Of a stretch of DNA of 59,059 bases, positions 17,617 to 28,214 are shown piece after piece. The stretch is from Methanobacteriota archaeon. Lineage in GTDB: Archaea; Thermoplasmatota; Thermoplasmata; SG8-5. Location of the stretch: positions 1 to 59,059 of the forward strand of contig VMTD01000041.1 in the NCBI GenBank assembly GCA_013791785.1, read 5' to 3'. The notes beneath the pieces were generated by a model. It was given only the letters and a program-made list of their open reading frames with translations. It was not told the origin of the DNA and ran no database searches. Positions within the stretch are counted from its first letter, which is position 1. The number at the start of each line of letters is the position of its first letter. Made by a program: the position numbers and the translations under genes.

Positions 17617-18267
17617 TTACCTGACTTCAATTCTTTCTCCGGTTATCATGTAGTGTATCTTTTCGGCCATCTTGCAAGCGTGGTCACCGCATCTCTCAAG
17701 GTATCTAGCAATCATGATATAATGTGTGCATCGGGTGATGTATTTCGGTTCTTCCATCATGTATGAAATTGCCTCCCTGAATATGGAATATCTCATGGCA
17801 TCGATTGTATCTTCCCGGTCTTTGAAATCCAGGATATAGCTTAATTCCTTAGTTTCGAAGGCTTTCAGGGCATCGTCCACCATGCTCGTGACTATCTTTG
17901 ACATCTGGGGAATGCTTGCCATCTTCGCGATATGGGGTTGGTCGGCAAGTTCCAGCGCTATTTTGGCGATGTCATTTCCATATCTGCCTATGCGAGTCAT
18001 ATAAGTAATCATTTTCAGAATTGTGGCGACAAGGCGCATGTCGCTGGCCATGGGCTGATGAAGAGCTATCAGCCTCAGAGCTTCTTCCTCTATCTTGTCA
18101 TCCAGTTCCCTTAGTGCCGGGCTCTCCGATATCACCCAGTTTGCCAGTTCGATGTCCTGGTTCTTGAGGGCCTGGACCGATTTCTCCAGCATGTCCTTGG
18201 ACAGTTCGCCCATCTTTTCGACTTCCTTCTTCAGCAATGCAAGTTCTTCATGGAATTTTTCTGTCAT
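17617..18267 (-). CDS. phoU: PhoU-type phosphate uptake regulator
   Basis: PhoU helical repeats; follows pstB. Confidence 0.88.
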   Translation of the reverse strand: MTEKFHEELALLKKEVEKMGELSKDMLEKSVQALKNQDIELANWVISESPALRELDDKIEEEALRLIALHQPMASDMRLVATILKMITYMTRIGRYGNDIAKIALELADQPHIAKMASIPQMSKIVTSMVDDALKAFETKELSYILDFKDREDTIDAMRYSIFREAISYMMEEPKYITRCTHYIMIARYLERCGDHACKMAEKIHYMITGERIEVR

Positions 18268-18277
18268 GCTTTCTCAC

Positions 18278-19108
18278 CTACCCGAATCTGCCAGTAATGT
18301 AATTCTCAGTCAGTTTTTCCTTCGGGTTCTCAAATATCTGCTCGGTATCTCCGAACTCAATAAGCTCGCCAAGATACATAAATCCTGTGTGGTCGCTCAC
18401 CCTAGCAGCCTGTTGCATATTATGGGTAACGATGATAACAGTATAATTCTTTTTCAGTTCCTCAATCAAGTCTTCGATTTTGGCTGTGGCAATTGGATCA
18501 AGCGCAGAGCAAGGTTCGTCCATGAGAATAACTTCAGGTTCAACTGCCAATGCCCGAGCTATGCACAATCTTTGTTGCTGGCCTCCAGAAAGGCTCATCG
18601 CGGACTCAGCAAGACGATTCTCTACCTCTCCCCATAATGCCGAATTTTTCAGACTTTTCTCAACAATGCGTTCCAGTTCCTCCTTCTCATTTATGCCGTG
18701 AATGCGAGGTCCGTAGGCCACATTATCAAAAATGGATTTGGGAAAGGGATTTGGTTTCTGGAAGACCATGCCCACCTTGGAACGAAGTGCGACAGGGTCA
18801 ACATCTTTACCAAGTATGTTCACACCTTTCCATATTATTTCACCCTCTATTTTGCAACCGTCAATCTCATCGTTCATGCGGTTGATAGCTCTCAGAAGTG
18901 TACTCTTGCCACAACCACTCGGGCCAATGAACGCTGTGACTGATTTCGGTGATATGGACATACACACATTCTTTACGGCATGGTTGGAACCGTAACTTAT
19001 GTTCAGCTTCTCTATTGACAAACGACCGGATGTAGAGAAAACGTTCTTTGACATTGCGTTTTTTTCATCATCTGACTTATTTACACTAAATATATTCAAC
19101 ATTACCAA
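18278..19108 (-). CDS. pstB: Phosphate ABC transporter ATPase
   Basis: '[20 protein letters not shown]', '[43 protein letters not shown]', '[27 protein letters not shown]'. Confidence 0.93.
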   Translation of the reverse strand: MVMLNIFSVNKSDDEKNAMSKNVFSTSGRLSIEKLNISYGSNHAVKNVCMSISPKSVTAFIGPSGCGKSTLLRAINRMNDEIDGCKIEGEIIWKGVNILGKDVDPVALRSKVGMVFQKPNPFPKSIFDNVAYGPRIHGINEKEELERIVEKSLKNSALWGEVENRLAESAMSLSGGQQQRLCIARALAVEPEVILMDEPCSALDPIATAKIEDLIEELKKNYTVIIVTHNMQQAARVSDHTGFMYLGELIEFGDTEQIFENPKEKLTENYITGRFG

Positions 19109-20994
19109 TCCCTCCTGGATTGTGCTCTATGCCTGATGTAAATGGCAAGTGTGTTCATGGTTAACAAAATACATAATAAAACCAAAATGGTCCCTGCGGC
19201 AAGATCATGGAACTCAGCGTTCGGTTGCCGTGTCCAGTAAAATATAGTAACTGGCAGAGCCAGGAATCCGTCCATAATGCCGGACGGCGCAACTTTCGAG
19301 AAGACAGCAGCTATGAACAATATCGGCGCTGTTTCACCAATTGCCCTTGACAATGAAAGAATAGTACCTGTTAATATGCCAGGCACAGCGTTTGGAAGAA
19401 CGTGATGCTTAACGGTCTGCCATTTTGTTGCTCCCAAGCCCTGGGCAGCCTCTCTGAACGTTGATGGAACTCCACGGAGTGCCTCTTCGGTTGTTACAAC
19501 GATTACTGGAAGGCACATAATGGCCAGCGTCATAGCTCCTGCAAGTAGGCTCGGACCAAAATCCAGCAACCTGGAGAAAATTATCAGCCCAACAAGGCCA
19601 AAGACTATAGATGGAACACCGGCCAGATTCTGTATCACTCTTCTCAGAAAGCGAGTAAACCGCGTATCCCTGGCAAACTCATTTAGATAGGTTGCCGCGC
19701 CAACGCCAAGCGGCACTGCGAAGAGCATGGTGAGTCCAACCAGATAAATCGAGCCAATTATTACCGGGTAAATGCCAGCGCGTTCTGGCACATAGCTTGG
19801 AAACTTGGTTAGGAACTGCCAGTTTATTACTCCTGCTCCTTGGGCAAACACAGTGCCTAGAAGGTATATCAGGAAGATGCCGGCCATTAGAAGGCAAATT
19901 CCCATGAAGTAAACACCAATTTTTCCTTTCATTTGCCTGAATCGGAGGAACGATTGACTGTCAACTATTTTAGTTCTGCGTCTTACTAGCGCTAATAATA
20001 TGTTTGGAATGAAATTGAGGGCACGCGAGATTTTTCCCTCACTGTGCTTCGGAGCCGAACCCTTCTTTATCCGCTCAACCACTCTTCCAGCCACTGAATT
20101 CACGGAATAGGTCATGATAAACAGAACAAGACCGACAGCAAAAGCAGCGCTCACGGCGACACCTGGTGGAAGGTCACCAGTTGCAACTTGAGCTATGTAA
20201 GAAGTCATTGTCTGCGTCTCACCCAGTGGATTGAAAGAAAGTCGAGCAACACTTCCTGCAGCGAGAACGACAATCATTGTTTCACCGATTGCCCTGGCCA
20301 ACCCGAGAAGGATTGAAGCCATAATACCGCTTGATGCAGCCGGCATGACAACTTTTGTCGCCGTTTCCCAGCGCGTTGCGCCCATGGAAAGGCTGGCCTC
20401 ACGCATGCTTCTTGGAACCGCCTTCATAGCATCATCGGAAACGCTGACGATTATGGGCAGGACCATTATGGCCATCACGACAATCGCACTGGCCGCATTG
20501 AAATAGCTTGCCCCAAAATATACCTGAAATATCGGACTTATCACAAGCAATGCGAAAAAACCGTAAACTATGGACGGTATTCCGGCCAGTAGTTCAATAA
20601 CAGGTTTGGCGATTGACCGCACTTTCGGTCCAGCAAATTCAGAAAGATAAATTGCCGCACCAACGCCGAATGGAGCGCTCAGAACCAATGCACCCCCAGC
20701 AATCAGGATTGTGCCTGAAAGTAACGGGAGTATTCCGAAACGAGGTTCCGTGCCATTTGGGGTCCATTTTGTGCCTGTAAAAAAATCAAGGATATCCACA
20801 CTGGGACTTCCAAAAAAATCAACCGAGCCATCAATAAGCGTATAGACTATGGCTGCGCTGATAACTATCGCAAGGAAAGCAGCCAAAAAAAGAGAGATTA
20901 CAATAATTCTCTCGCTTAAAATAAATTTTCTGGTGAATGGTTTTTTCTGCCCATCCGCCAGGTTTTCTGTTCCAATAGATTTCGTAAGATTCAA
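19102..20994 (-). CDS. Fused phosphate ABC transporter permease (PstC-PstA)
   Basis: Two permease halves in one 630-aa ORF, each with an EAA-type loop ('[27 protein letters not shown]' and '[27 protein letters not shown]'). Confidence 0.9.
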   Translation of the reverse strand: MNLTKSIGTENLADGQKKPFTRKFILSERIIVISLFLAAFLAIVISAAIVYTLIDGSVDFFGSPSVDILDFFTGTKWTPNGTEPRFGILPLLSGTILIAGGALVLSAPFGVGAAIYLSEFAGPKVRSIAKPVIELLAGIPSIVYGFFALLVISPIFQVYFGASYFNAASAIVVMAIMVLPIIVSVSDDAMKAVPRSMREASLSMGATRWETATKVVMPAASSGIMASILLGLARAIGETMIVVLAAGSVARLSFNPLGETQTMTSYIAQVATGDLPPGVAVSAAFAVGLVLFIMTYSVNSVAGRVVERIKKGSAPKHSEGKISRALNFIPNILLALVRRRTKIVDSQSFLRFRQMKGKIGVYFMGICLLMAGIFLIYLLGTVFAQGAGVINWQFLTKFPSYVPERAGIYPVIIGSIYLVGLTMLFAVPLGVGAATYLNEFARDTRFTRFLRRVIQNLAGVPSIVFGLVGLIIFSRLLDFGPSLLAGAMTLAIMCLPVIVVTTEEALRGVPSTFREAAQGLGATKWQTVKHHVLPNAVPGILTGTILSLSRAIGETAPILFIAAVFSKVAPSGIMDGFLALPVTIFYWTRQPNAEFHDLAAGTILVLLCILLTMNTLAIYIRHRAQSRRDW

Positions 20995-21000
20995 CTCCCT

Positions 21001-22047
21001 CTAATTGAGTTTAGCCCTCTGCGATTCGAGTAGAGATGCATCAACTAAATCAAGTTTCACAAAGCCAATTCCCGGAAGAATTGCCTGGCCTTCATCGCTC
21101 AGGATGAATTGGAGGTAATCCTTAATAGCCTGGCCTCTCTTCGTGCTGTCATCTGGAATTCCATTTGTGTAGATGTGCAATGGTCTTGCCATCGGATATG
21201 TGGCCACATTTGCGAACGACGGTTCAACATATATAGTTCCCGTTTTTGACAATTTTACAGGCTTGACATCACCAGGGTTCTCAATCAAATATGCAAATCC
21301 AAAGAAACCGATTGCATTCTCGTTGGATTTTATTGCGGTCAGTATAACGTTGTCATCTGCGCTTGGGTGGTAAACGCCATCTGTGGATTCAAGTCTGGGT
21401 TTCATTGCCTGGGTGTCTTTTCCCCACTTCGGGATAATGGTCTCAAAGAAGTAATCATATGTTCCGCTGGCCTCATCAGGCGCATAAATCTCGATTTTCT
21501 CATGAGGTGCCCCGGTCAAGCCAGGCACTTCATCCCAGTATACTGCAGCAGGCTGTGAATCGTTGTATGCAAATATATATCTCAAATGCGAATAATTTAA
21601 CTCTCCTGACCAGGTGTTCTGGTTGTTTACCACAACCGCCAGGACATCATAAGCCACAACCCATTTTTCAGGTTGAACACCGCCTGGCGCAGGGCCACTA
21701 GCAGTTCCATCCGCATTCACAAGAGTCGCATCGCCGCCCACCGCAGTATAATCCGAGCCTTTCATCAACCGGCTCGCATCTCCGAGATCTGCCTCTCCAA
21801 GAAGAAGGGCATTAATCCCGTGACTTGAACCACCGCCAGATACAGAAATGTCTGCACCGTTGAATTCCTCGGCCCATGCAACTGCAAGGGGCAGAACCGT
21901 GCTTGATCCCGCCTGTATGAGTTGAATTTTTTCATTTCCATCGCCGCCTGGTTTTAGTACAAAATAGGATACGCCAGCAATCACTATTACAGCCACTATT
22001 AACATGGCCAGCATTGTTGTCGTTATTCCATTGTCATCATATCTCAT
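21001..22047 (-). CDS. pstS: Phosphate-binding protein
   Basis: 'AGSSTVLPLAVAWAEEF', 'SGGGSSHGINALLLGEADLGDASR', 'APDEASGTYDYFFETI'. Confidence 0.9.
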   Translation of the reverse strand: MRYDDNGITTTMLAMLIVAVIVIAGVSYFVLKPGGDGNEKIQLIQAGSSTVLPLAVAWAEEFNGADISVSGGGSSHGINALLLGEADLGDASRLMKGSDYTAVGGDATLVNADGTASGPAPGGVQPEKWVVAYDVLAVVVNNQNTWSGELNYSHLRYIFAYNDSQPAAVYWDEVPGLTGAPHEKIEIYAPDEASGTYDYFFETIIPKWGKDTQAMKPRLESTDGVYHPSADDNVILTAIKSNENAIGFFGFAYLIENPGDVKPVKLSKTGTIYVEPSFANVATYPMARPLHIYTNGIPDDSTKRGQAIKDYLQFILSDEGQAILPGIGFVKLDLVDASLLESQRAKLN

Positions 22048-22245
22048 CGGATATCACCGGGCACAATAATTAGGGAGTAGATTATATAGATATTCAACAT
22101 AAAATATATAGGACTATAGCAGACACATCTTACTATATATTATATTTGAATCGGATTTTTTCACAGCTAATCCAGCATTTATTTTATGGGCATCGAATCC
22201 CCAATAGAATCTTGTGAATTTACGAATAAATATATATTTTATATA

Positions 22246-22268
22246 ACCTATAGAGAATACATATAGGT
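22246..22268. promoter_or_regulatory. Inverted repeat ACCTATA-N9-TATAGGT, candidate operator in the pst divergent region
   Basis: Perfect 7-bp arms; related dyad TATAG-GA-CTATA at 22107..22118. Confidence 0.4.
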
Positions 22269-22312
22269 ATAATCAAGAGTTCTCAAGGTATGAAAAACAT
22301 TGGAGATTCCTC

Positions 22313-23641
22313 ATGGGATTCCTTGATAAATTTGGGTATTTCATTTCCCGAAAGGGCACCATAAAAGCATGGTACGGAGTAGTGATTATCTTCTTCCTGG
22401 TAATGATCATAGTTCCGACGCTGTTCGTCCTGAGTTACGCGATAACTGGCTGGGACGATATCCAGGGAGATATTTTCACAGTACCAGCGGAGTCCACGCC
22501 CCAGCATATAGAACTGGTTTGCGTGAACAGGACATTGGTGTTTGACACATATGACATAATTGATATCACCGAAACCACATGGCTGGAACTGGACCTCCCA
22601 GATACAGCGGTCCAAGTCAATTACACAATCTTTGAGACGCTGGACGACGGCAGCGTCAAATCATATTATTCGGTAGGGCATTATTTCGATGTGCCAGATA
22701 CTTATGTTATACTTATTCACTCCAACGAAACCCACAATGAAATTACCCACGTCGGCCCGGTAATGCAGAATATAACACTGCGCGATGTCGACGGCACATA
22801 CCTGGATTCCTGGGAGGGCGAACTTTACCTCAGGGCCGGGAACGCGAAACCCATGGACCTCATCTGGGACGCCATGAAGATATCCTTCATCATCGCCACA
22901 ATCGTGACAATAATTGATTTCATTGCCGGTCTTCCGATGGCCTGGCTGATGGTCAGGAAGGACTTCAGGGGCAAGAAATACCTCGATATTCTCATCGATA
23001 TGCCGCTGGCCATTCCCACGGCGGCGTTAGGTTTCTCCACCGCACTGTTCTGGGCCGTAACCCCGAAAATCCCCGGTGCGGGATTGGGCATGACCGCCAT
23101 CCATGTAACGCACGACCAGGAAGAGGCGCTGACCATCTCGGACAGGATTATCATGCTGAAAGAGGGGAAAATCATACAGAAAGGCACGCCTCACGAGATG
23201 TTCAACCGGCCGGCCAGTCCGTTCATCCACCATTTTATCGGAGAGGCAAATTTCATTAGGGGAACTGTTACAGCCAGGCAAGGCAATTCATGCAGTGTCA
23301 CCACAGAAAGAGCCGGTGTGTTCAGCGCCGTGGGGACGGACCTCAAGGTGGGAACCAAGGTTGTCGCCGGAATAAAGACGGAATTTACCATACTGGAGAA
23401 GGAGGCAAAGGGCCATGAGAACCAGTTCTCAGGAATAGTGGACAGAAAGCTGTTCCTGGGCAGATTCACGGATTTCGAAGTCATCGTGGAGGACGGAAGG
23501 ATAATCCATGCCAGACTGCCAAGCTCCCTGGCCCATAAATTCCAGGAAGGTAGCAAGGTGCATGTGCATTACAACCCCGGGCGTCTGCTGGTGTTCCCTG
23601 AACCCGAAAGAGGACTGAAGGCCGAACTGGAGATGATGTGA
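22313..23641 (+). CDS. Chimeric ORF: ABC permease N-terminal half fused to ABC ATPase C-terminal portion (H-loop + TOBE)
   Basis: Permease to 'LIDMPLAIPTAALGFSTALFWAVTPKIPGAGLG', then directly 'TAIHVTHDQEEALTISDRIIMLKEGKIIQKGTP'; no EAA loop, Walker A, signature or Walker B. Confidence 0.85.
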   Translation: MGFLDKFGYFISRKGTIKAWYGVVIIFFLVMIIVPTLFVLSYAITGWDDIQGDIFTVPAESTPQHIELVCVNRTLVFDTYDIIDITETTWLELDLPDTAVQVNYTIFETLDDGSVKSYYSVGHYFDVPDTYVILIHSNETHNEITHVGPVMQNITLRDVDGTYLDSWEGELYLRAGNAKPMDLIWDAMKISFIIATIVTIIDFIAGLPMAWLMVRKDFRGKKYLDILIDMPLAIPTAALGFSTALFWAVTPKIPGAGLGMTAIHVTHDQEEALTISDRIIMLKEGKIIQKGTPHEMFNRPASPFIHHFIGEANFIRGTVTARQGNSCSVTTERAGVFSAVGTDLKVGTKVVAGIKTEFTILEKEAKGHENQFSGIVDRKLFLGRFTDFEVIVEDGRIIHARLPSSLAHKFQEGSKVHVHYNPGRLLVFPEPERGLKAELEMM

Positions 23642-23642
23642 C

Positions 23643-24827
23643 ATGCCCGAGATAGAGCTCAAGAACATCACAAAGCGCTTCGGCAAGGTCATGGCCGCAG
23701 ACAATATAAATCTCAAAATAAAGGATGGCGAGTACGTCACGGTACTGGGGCCGTCCGGTTGCGGGAAAACGACTCTGGTGAAGATAATCTCAGGCATCTG
23801 GGAGCCCACGGAAGGCGAGTGCTTCATTGACGGGAAAAAGGTCAACGGCATACCGACTTACGAACGCGACCTGGGTTATATATTCCAGAATATTGCGTTA
23901 TTTCCACACATGACAGTCTGGCAGAACACGAATTATGCACCCATAGTCAAGGACTGGGACCGCGAGAAAGGCGAACGCACGACCAGGGAATCCCTGGAGC
24001 TCGTCAAGATGCTCAAGAGGAAAGGTTTCAAACCATTCGAGCTAAGCGGCGGGGAGAAGCAGAAAGTGGGGATAGCCAGGGCACTCTGCGCGGGTTCGAA
24101 GCTCCTCATACTGGACGAGCCATTATCCGCTCTTGACGCCAGAGTGAGATTGGAACTGAGATATGAGATAAAGCGCCTTGTCAAACGGCGCGGCCTCACA
24201 GCCGTCCACGTTACCCACGACCAGGAGGAGGCCATGTCCACATCGGACCGCATAGTCCTCATGAGAGCCGGCAGAATCATCGAGGTGGATACCCCGGAGA
24301 ACATGTACAACCGGCCGAAGAGCCTGTTCACTGCCAACTTCATCGGCGAGGCGAATTTCATCGAGGGGACGATAATCGGATGCGGGGAACATCACGATGA
24401 TGATGATGACCACGATGACGATGACGATGATGACGATGATGAATCGGAAGAGTACATTGAATGCGACTCGGACGAGTACATAATGGAGACCAGGAACAAG
24501 CATCATCTGGTCATCAAGAACCGGGGCGGAAAATTCCACGAGGGCGACGATGTGGTGGTCATGGTCCGCCCGGAGAATTTATCCATATCCCACAGGAAGA
24601 AGGAGCACTGCCTGGATGGGAAAATCACAGACAAGATATTCATGGGTTCCTACATGAGATACATGATAGAACTCTGCACGGACGATACCGTACTGGTGGA
24701 AGTTCCGGAGGCAGATGACAAGACTTTTAATATCGGGGACACTATCAATGTTAAGTTCAGACCCAAGAAATTGCTGGTCTATCCCCAACCCAGAGAAGGA
24801 TTGAAGGAGGTGCTGAGCCTTGAGTGA
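23643..24827 (+). CDS. ABC transporter ATPase with His/Asp-rich insertion
   Basis: 'LGPSGCGKTTLVKIISG', 'LSGGEKQKVGIARALCAGSKLLILDEPLSALD', 'HVTHDQEEAMSTSDRI'; insertion 'GEHHDDDDDHDDDDDDDDDESEE'. Confidence 0.9.
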   Translation: MPEIELKNITKRFGKVMAADNINLKIKDGEYVTVLGPSGCGKTTLVKIISGIWEPTEGECFIDGKKVNGIPTYERDLGYIFQNIALFPHMTVWQNTNYAPIVKDWDREKGERTTRESLELVKMLKRKGFKPFELSGGEKQKVGIARALCAGSKLLILDEPLSALDARVRLELRYEIKRLVKRRGLTAVHVTHDQEEAMSTSDRIVLMRAGRIIEVDTPENMYNRPKSLFTANFIGEANFIEGTIIGCGEHHDDDDDHDDDDDDDDDESEEYIECDSDEYIMETRNKHHLVIKNRGGKFHEGDDVVVMVRPENLSISHRKKEHCLDGKITDKIFMGSYMRYMIELCTDDTVLVEVPEADDKTFNIGDTINVKFRPKKLLVYPQPREGLKEVLSLE

Positions 24828-25494
24828 AGATAAATTTACAATGTGGTTCGCGAAGCGAAGGGAAAGCAATGTGATGGACGGCGTCAAGGAACACATACTG
24901 AAAGTGAATGACGCCTGCGAGGAGATGGTGAAGACCATCAACGCCATCCTGAAAAAGGACTTTGAGGGCGCAAGACATGCCATAGAGCGCCTATACAACG
25001 ACGAGAAGGCCGCGGACAATATCGAGATAATGCTCAATGAGAACCTGTCCGTAGGCGACCTTCCGCCCAAGGAAAGAGAAGACCTCATGCACATGGTCAA
25101 GAGAATAGACCGCATCGCCAACTGGGTGAAGAGCGCCGCCAGGAATGTCGAGGTAATAATTGACGCAAAGATCGAGGTCCCGGAGTCCATATGGAAGAAC
25201 ATCCAGAACCTCGGAAACCGTGTGGCCGAGGGTGCCAGAGAGGTAAAGCTCAGCTTGGATTACCTGGGAGAGGACAACGAGAAATTCTTGGTCCACCAGC
25301 GCAAGGTCGAGAAAATTGAACATGAAGTCGATGATTTCTACTTCGCGGTGAAAAAGGAACTGATGATGTCAATGAGCCTGGACCCCAGGGTCATGTTCGT
25401 CATGAGGGACATAATTCACAGCCTGGAGAATGCCGCCGACAATTGCAAGGAATCCGTTGACCTAATGCATATCATCATGACTGCCAATCGATAG
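24820..25494 (+). CDS. DUF47/PhoU-like protein
   Basis: Long helical protein with DUF47-like pattern ('HEVDDFYFAVKKEL', 'ENAADNCKESVDLM'). Confidence 0.75.
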   Translation: MSEDKFTMWFAKRRESNVMDGVKEHILKVNDACEEMVKTINAILKKDFEGARHAIERLYNDEKAADNIEIMLNENLSVGDLPPKEREDLMHMVKRIDRIANWVKSAARNVEVIIDAKIEVPESIWKNIQNLGNRVAEGAREVKLSLDYLGEDNEKFLVHQRKVEKIEHEVDDFYFAVKKELMMSMSLDPRVMFVMRDIIHSLENAADNCKESVDLMHIIMTANR

Positions 25495-25671
25495 GTAGCG
25501 GGCACATCCCCTGCCTTCGAATGCGGATTCGAGACCGTACAAGCGCACATTTTGTAACAATTATGGTGAATACGGTTTAATTCGATTATATCGGGAATCG
25601 GGAGACGGGGGAATCGGCTGTGCCGTAGCCTTGGAAGGGGATGAACCGGAAACCACACCTGCACACCGGCC

Positions 25672-25866
25672 AACCCCATCATGCCCCGCCTGTGAGGGCG
25701 GGGTTTTCAGCATCGAATTCGGAACATTCGATGTCGTGTGACACGATTTCCGCATCATCTCTTTAAAGCCTCGCCTGTGAGGGCGGGGTTAGCTTAAACC
25801 GGCGCTCAACCCGGCCCCAGGGCTAGGGCACCGGCCAACCCCATAGATTTTCGAGCAGGCTGGTTC
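25672..25866 (+). repeat. Structured GC-hairpin repeat (upstream flank of R-M cassette)
   Basis: CCCCGCCTGTGAGGGCGGGG hairpins bracketing CATCGAATTCGGAACATTCGATG and CGTGTGACACG; also '...CCCCATAGATTTTCGAGCAGGCTG' tail shared with 28215..28425. Confidence 0.8.
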
Positions 25867-26057
25867 GTCTGTAAGAACAGGTTATAGTAGCTGATAGTAG
25901 CGGTTATATAGCCGATAAAAGATTATGGGATTACGTGACTTGGAGATAGACGTTTCAATCGTAGGTTATGTGCCCCCAAATCCTTTTAATCAATAGGTGT
26001 ATCACGTCTTCACATGTTAAAAACGTTAGTAATAAAGGTCAAAGAGGTGTTATTTAA

Positions 26058-26678
26058 TTGACACCAGATTACATAAAAGCACACATATTTAAATCACCGT
26101 TGTTCGAAGGCATTGTTAAAAACGCAATCAGTTTCTTCACGACAACTCCAATATGTGATTTACCACCAATAACAACTTTCAACGGAGTGGGTGTTTATGC
26201 GTTATATTATTTTGGTGATTATGAGCCATATGGGCAAATAGTTAAAAAGAATAAAAAAGTGCCAAATCTCCCAATCTATGTTGGTAAAGCAGTACCTGAA
26301 GGTTGGCGAACTGCTCGTGTAAGAATCCCTGATTCACCAGTATTATATCGAAGGTTAAATGAACATGCAAGAAGTATCCAGCAATGTAATAACCTAGATA
26401 GGGAAGATTTTAGGTGTCGTTTTATGATATTAAACGAGCCAGAAAGTGATCTTGTTGTTCCTGTTGAAGCAGAGCTAATTCGACGATTTAAGCCTCTATG
26501 GAATAATACAATAGATGGTTTTGGTAACCATGATCCTGGATCAGGAAGATATAACCAGGCAAAATCGGAATGGGATATATTGCATCCAGGACGACCATGG
26601 GCGGAAAGATTAACAGGAGAATCACCGAAAATTGATGAAATGCTTGATAGTATTGCTGGTGCGTTAAGAGAGTTATAA
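26058..26678 (+). CDS. Eco29kI-like GIY-YIG restriction endonuclease
   Basis: 'GVGVYALYYFGDYEPYG', 'PIYVGKAVPEGWRTAR', 'YRRLNEHARSI', 'VPVEAELIRRFKPLWNNTIDGFGNHDPGSGRYNQAKSEWDILHPGRPWAERL' resemble R.Eco29kI-type proteins. Confidence 0.82.
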   Translation: MTPDYIKAHIFKSPLFEGIVKNAISFFTTTPICDLPPITTFNGVGVYALYYFGDYEPYGQIVKKNKKVPNLPIYVGKAVPEGWRTARVRIPDSPVLYRRLNEHARSIQQCNNLDREDFRCRFMILNEPESDLVVPVEAELIRRFKPLWNNTIDGFGNHDPGSGRYNQAKSEWDILHPGRPWAERLTGESPKIDEMLDSIAGALREL

Positions 26679-28061
26679 CTTTTTTAATTCGACAACAGAT
26701 TCGTATAATTGGTTGCGAGATTCTGTTTTACCAACCCTTACGTTTGATTGAATAATACTGTTACCAACCCTCGTTCGGCGCGGAACATCAATTTGGACTA
26801 GTTCAAGGCCAACAGATTCAGCGATTTCACCAAAATATCTGTCGGTAGGTATCATTATGCCTTGTAAAATGCTGTTTCCTAACACTACAAGAGCGACACC
26901 ATCTTTCTTTAGTAAATATTTAATACCAATCGAAAATCGATAACAATCGTTAAAATATGACGCTGCATAATTAGCCCAGCCATTACCACCATAGATACCT
27001 TTTTCTTGGTTTTTATTTCGAAGTAGTTCTAATTGGTCTGCAAGATTGCTATCTGGCAGTGAGAAATTAAGGCTAATATTTTCTTTCTCACGCACTGTTT
27101 GCCAATAATTGCCGAAGTTAAAATTTTCTAATGGTTTTGTATCTTTTGGTTCTTTAACGAAATCTAACCAATACATTTGAGGTCTTGTATTTCTAATATA
27201 GTGATAATTGTTAAGATATGGCGGTGATGTCAAAATTAAATTAATCGATTCCGGAGCAAGATGTTTTGAGTAATTGAAAAATGAATCATTGATAATTGAG
27301 ATCTGGGGTACGTCCATAGATGGCATATTTTTTTGCAACCACGCAATATCTTCAACGATTTCAGTAAGTTTTGTCATTATCGCTTGATCAACTGGAAAAT
27401 CATCGAAATTTTTCTTACCGGAACTTACTCTAGCACCCAAACTCGGTTCATATGAATAATTAGAATATTTAACCATTGTCGATGCGAATGCCAATCGGAA
27501 GATATCGCGAACATTCTCATTTTGTATTTGATTAATGAAATCATGAATAATTAGAACCTTTTTAAGTATTTTGGGACTGTAGAATTCAAAACGCGTTTTA
27601 AATCCCTTTGGTGGTTTGCTTTTAACTTTATATCCTGGTTGCATGGCAGTATTTAAAAATATTCGAAGTGATTGCATTTCACTATTCAATGAGTCAGTAG
27701 ATACTTTATAAGCCCCTGCTTTTACTCTCGATACAAATGCAGCATATGGATTAATTTCAAAGCCATATGAATTATGGCCAAGTAGGAAAGAGTCCACTAA
27801 AGTAGTGCCGACACCAGCGAATGGATCAAGTACAACACCGGGTTCAATTAAGTATTTGTTCAATGCGTGTCTAACAAAATCACTAGAGTATCCTGCAATC
27901 CAGGGGGTCCATCGGTGAACTGGTGAATTTCGGTTATTTATAAACGCTGGGTCGTTGAACGCTGAATGTCCATTCTCTGGTATTAGAGGTTCTTGTTCTT
28001 GAGAATCTAATTTAAGCTGAACCGTTGAACCACTTATTTGATTTTTCGCAGAGGTATCCAT
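26673..28061 (-). CDS. DNA amino-methyltransferase (N6-adenine or N4-cytosine)
   Basis: 'VVLDPFAGVGTTLVDSFLLGHNSYGFEINPYA' (SAM-binding motif) and 'LILTSPPYLNNYHYIRNTRPQMYW' (catalytic TSPPY); convergent with the nuclease, overlapping by 6 bp. Confidence 0.88.
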   Translation of the reverse strand: MDTSAKNQISGSTVQLKLDSQEQEPLIPENGHSAFNDPAFINNRNSPVHRWTPWIAGYSSDFVRHALNKYLIEPGVVLDPFAGVGTTLVDSFLLGHNSYGFEINPYAAFVSRVKAGAYKVSTDSLNSEMQSLRIFLNTAMQPGYKVKSKPPKGFKTRFEFYSPKILKKVLIIHDFINQIQNENVRDIFRLAFASTMVKYSNYSYEPSLGARVSSGKKNFDDFPVDQAIMTKLTEIVEDIAWLQKNMPSMDVPQISIINDSFFNYSKHLAPESINLILTSPPYLNNYHYIRNTRPQMYWLDFVKEPKDTKPLENFNFGNYWQTVREKENISLNFSLPDSNLADQLELLRNKNQEKGIYGGNGWANYAASYFNDCYRFSIGIKYLLKKDGVALVVLGNSILQGIMIPTDRYFGEIAESVGLELVQIDVPRRTRVGNSIIQSNVRVGKTESRNQLYESVVELKKL

Positions 28062-28214
28062 GATTATTCATTTCCTTATTGACTTTATAATCAGTTATTA
28101 ACTATTGGGTACTTAAACCTTCTCCGGAGTAGACCGAAACTATTCAAGCGTTCTGAGCAGGTAGGAGACAGCCAGCGCAGGAACGCAAGGCCAGGGTTTT
28201 CACCCAGCCCCCTC

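Noticed and set aside
22313-23641. Chimera as a genuine single-chain transporter
   Set aside because: Lacks EAA loop, Walker A, signature and Walker B, so it cannot by itself be a functional ABC permease-ATPase.
26058-28061. Avoidance of CCGCGG (Eco29kI site) as support for nuclease specificity
   Set aside because: CCGCGG occurs at several places in the window (e.g. near 7335, 16085, 30317, 52086), so no avoidance can be claimed.
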